DNA of 6,649 bases from Acidimicrobiales bacterium. GTDB taxonomy: Bacteria > Actinomycetota > Acidimicrobiia > Acidimicrobiales > Palsa-688. Position 1 is the stretch's first letter. The number at the start of each line of letters is the position of its first letter. Location of the stretch: positions 1 to 6,649 of the forward strand of contig JASHVH010000497.1 of the NCBI GenBank assembly GCA_030039575.1, written 5' to 3'. Both the position numbers and the translations under genes were made by a program. This document shows, piece after piece, positions 5,737 through 6,649 of the stretch. The notes below the pieces were generated by a model that saw only the letters and a list, made by a program, of their open reading frames with translations, ran no database searches and had not been told where the DNA came from.

Positions 5737-6348
5737 TCACGGGAGGCCCCGCAGGCGGTAGGCCAAAAAGCTGTCGACCACGTCGAGCGCCTCGCGCTGG
5801 CCGTCGATGAAGCTCAGGTGGGCGGTCCAGGTGCCGTTGGCGGTGGGGTAAGCCATGACGGCGCGGCCCAGGATCTTGACCGGCGTCCCGAGGTCCACGG
5901 TGACCTCGACGGTGTCGCCGGTGCTCAATTCCAAAGGGCCGTCTAACTTCATGCCACCGGGCGACAGGTCCGCCACCGTCATCTCGCGGGCCGGCCCGCG
6001 CCGAGCCGAGCGCACCCGGCGCACCTGGGCCCGCAACGAGGCACCGACCCGCAGACGAGAACGCCGCTGCACGAGCATCGGTGACCCCAACAACTCGAGC
6101 TCGGCTCGTTGGCCGAGCGGCAGCGAGCTCAGGGAACAGAGCCAGTGGTAAATACCCTCAGGCCGGGGCATGAACAGGTCGAGCATCGACCCCGGCTCCA
6201 GTTCGCCCTCGGGGATGTCGTCCAGGAGGTCAAGGGTGAGCGATGTCTGCCCCGTCTCGGAGACGACGGCTACACACGTCCCGGCCTCAGGGAGCTCCAG
6301 GCTGACGCGTACCCCGGTTTCGAGCGGGGCCGCGGCTTCAGGCCCCAT
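5737..6348 (-). CDS. YcgR-like PilZ-domain c-di-GMP receptor
   Basis: PilZ proteins bind the second messenger c-di-GMP and alter motility, surface or export functions. The 203-residue product has an N-terminal beta domain of the YcgR type (about 8-90), then a PilZ domain (about 93-198). The c-di-GMP motifs are both intact: RRSRLR (RRxxxR, Arg95-Arg100) and DLSPGG (DxSxxG, Asp127, Ser129, Gly132). No membrane span or enzymatic domain is present. ATG 6348 is the only standard start between here and the in-frame stop at 6453-6451, and GGGGG lies 5 nt before it. The frame nevertheless stays open through a 15-bp repeat directly upstream. No cyclase or phosphodiesterase is visible here, so its target is unknown. 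Confidence 0.9.
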   Translation of the reverse strand: MGPEAAAPLETGVRVSLELPEAGTCVAVVSETGQTSLTLDLLDDIPEGELEPGSMLDLFMPRPEGIYHWLCSLSSLPLGQRAELELLGSPMLVQRRSRLRVGASLRAQVRRVRSARRGPAREMTVADLSPGGMKLDGPLELSTGDTVEVTVDLGTPVKILGRAVMAYPTANGTWTAHLSFIDGQREALDVVDSFLAYRLRGLP

Positions 6349-6351
6349 GTT

Positions 6352-6399
6352 GTCCCCCAGAACTTGGTCCCCCAGAACTTGGTCCCCCAGAACTTGGTC
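6352..6399 (-). repeat. Perfect 15-bp tandem repeat (3.2 copies) abutting the PilZ start
   Basis: On the + strand GTCCCCCAGAACTTG occurs at 6352, 6367 and 6382, followed by GTC, with no mismatch. On the PilZ coding strand each unit contains CTGGGGGAC, so the repeat supplies the purine-rich ribosome-site-like stretch in triplicate, the last copy 5 nt before ATG 6348. Read in the PilZ frame it would encode DQVLG three times, but no ATG, GTG or TTG opens that frame upstream. Confidence 0.95.
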
Positions 6400-6444
6400 T
6401 TCCCGGCGCCGGCACAGCCCGATCTTCTCACAAACTCGTAAGGT

Positions 6445-6462
6445 GCCGGCTCAGACGCCGGC
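6445..6462. terminator. GC hairpin spanning the regulator stop codon
   Basis: GCCGGC (6445-6450) and GCCGGC (6457-6462) form a 6-bp stem with a 6-nt loop containing the regulator's TGA (6453-6451). No T-run follows on the - strand, so it may attenuate rather than terminate, or do nothing. Confidence 0.25.
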
Positions 6463-6649
6463 CGGGAGGCAGGTCACGCACGTCTCGTCCCCCATCGCTC
6501 GGGACGACGACTCGGCCGGCCCGGTGGACCGCCCATATAGAGCGTTGAGCATGCCTCTGACCATCCCTCTGTCCACCGCGCATATGACCGGGTGCTGCAC
6601 GGCTGCGTCGAAGAAGGGGCAGGCCTCTTTCACCAGTGCCAGGGACTGA
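6451..6649 (-). CDS. C-terminus of a cysteine-containing transcriptional regulator (5' end outside window)
   Basis: Only the last 65 residues are visible; the frame is open to the window edge, and the GTG at 6633 is an internal valine. The segment ACPFFDAAVQHPVICAVDRG, followed by GDETCVTC, matches the C-terminal cysteine-bearing region of winged-helix regulators of the ArsR/SufR-like group (COG2345). In that group cysteines near CPF..., ...VC and a terminal C can hold an Fe-S cluster or metal. Four cysteines are present here. The helix-turn-helix would be upstream, outside the window. In many actinobacteria such a regulator heads the suf Fe-S assembly operon, but nothing in the window tests that. 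It lies 102 bp before the PilZ start on the same strand. Confidence 0.7.
   Translation of the reverse strand, partial: QSLALVKEACPFFDAAVQHPVICAVDRGMVRGMLNALYGRSTGPAESSSRAMGDETCVTCLPAGV

Noticed and set aside
6170..6649. A + strand open frame of 159 codons across the PilZ start and the regulator.
   Set aside because: It is antisense to two recognisable genes; its Ser/Pro/Arg-rich content and the SPRTW repeat come from reading the 15-bp repeat backwards.

Overview
The window is high-GC throughout. Its genes use GC-rich third positions, mixed ATG/GTG starts and purine-rich ribosome sites. This, with the gene content, points to an actinobacterium; a member of Acidimicrobiia or a related deep lineage is my best guess. 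That guess is inference, because no rRNA or other marker gene is present.

Region 1 (1-3529, + strand) is the end of a System I cytochrome c maturation operon. It holds the C-terminal three quarters or so of the haem lyase CcmF, a membrane-anchored thioredoxin-like protein of the TlpA/ResA/CcmG type, and a CcmH protein fused to a CcmI-like TPR domain. Together they would reduce and hold apocytochrome c thiols outside the membrane and attach haem to them. Both junctions carry a very short ORF bridging one gene to the next. The thioredoxin-like protein and the CcmH-CcmI fusion each have a cytoplasmic linker built from 15-bp (five-codon) repeats.

Region 2 (3568-4829, - strand) holds a complete C5 cytosine DNA methyltransferase, convergent with the ccm operon and with no restriction enzyme visible beside it. 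An uncertain 88-codon ORF ends in a TGATG overlap with its start.

Region 3 (4876-5673, + strand) is an AIM24-family protein with an N-terminal four-cysteine zinc ribbon. It is divergent from the methyltransferase and led by a strong ribosome site.

Region 4 (5737-6649, - strand) holds a YcgR-like PilZ c-di-GMP receptor. Upstream of it lies the 3' end of a cysteine-containing transcriptional regulator of the ArsR/SufR-like (COG2345) kind, running off the window. Three perfect 15-bp repeats sit directly before the PilZ start codon.

I saw no tRNA, rRNA, CRISPR array, insertion sequence or phage gene. No wholly new system is evident. The most unusual features are the bridging mini-ORFs in the ccm operon and the recurrence of 15-bp repeats at three separate loci.
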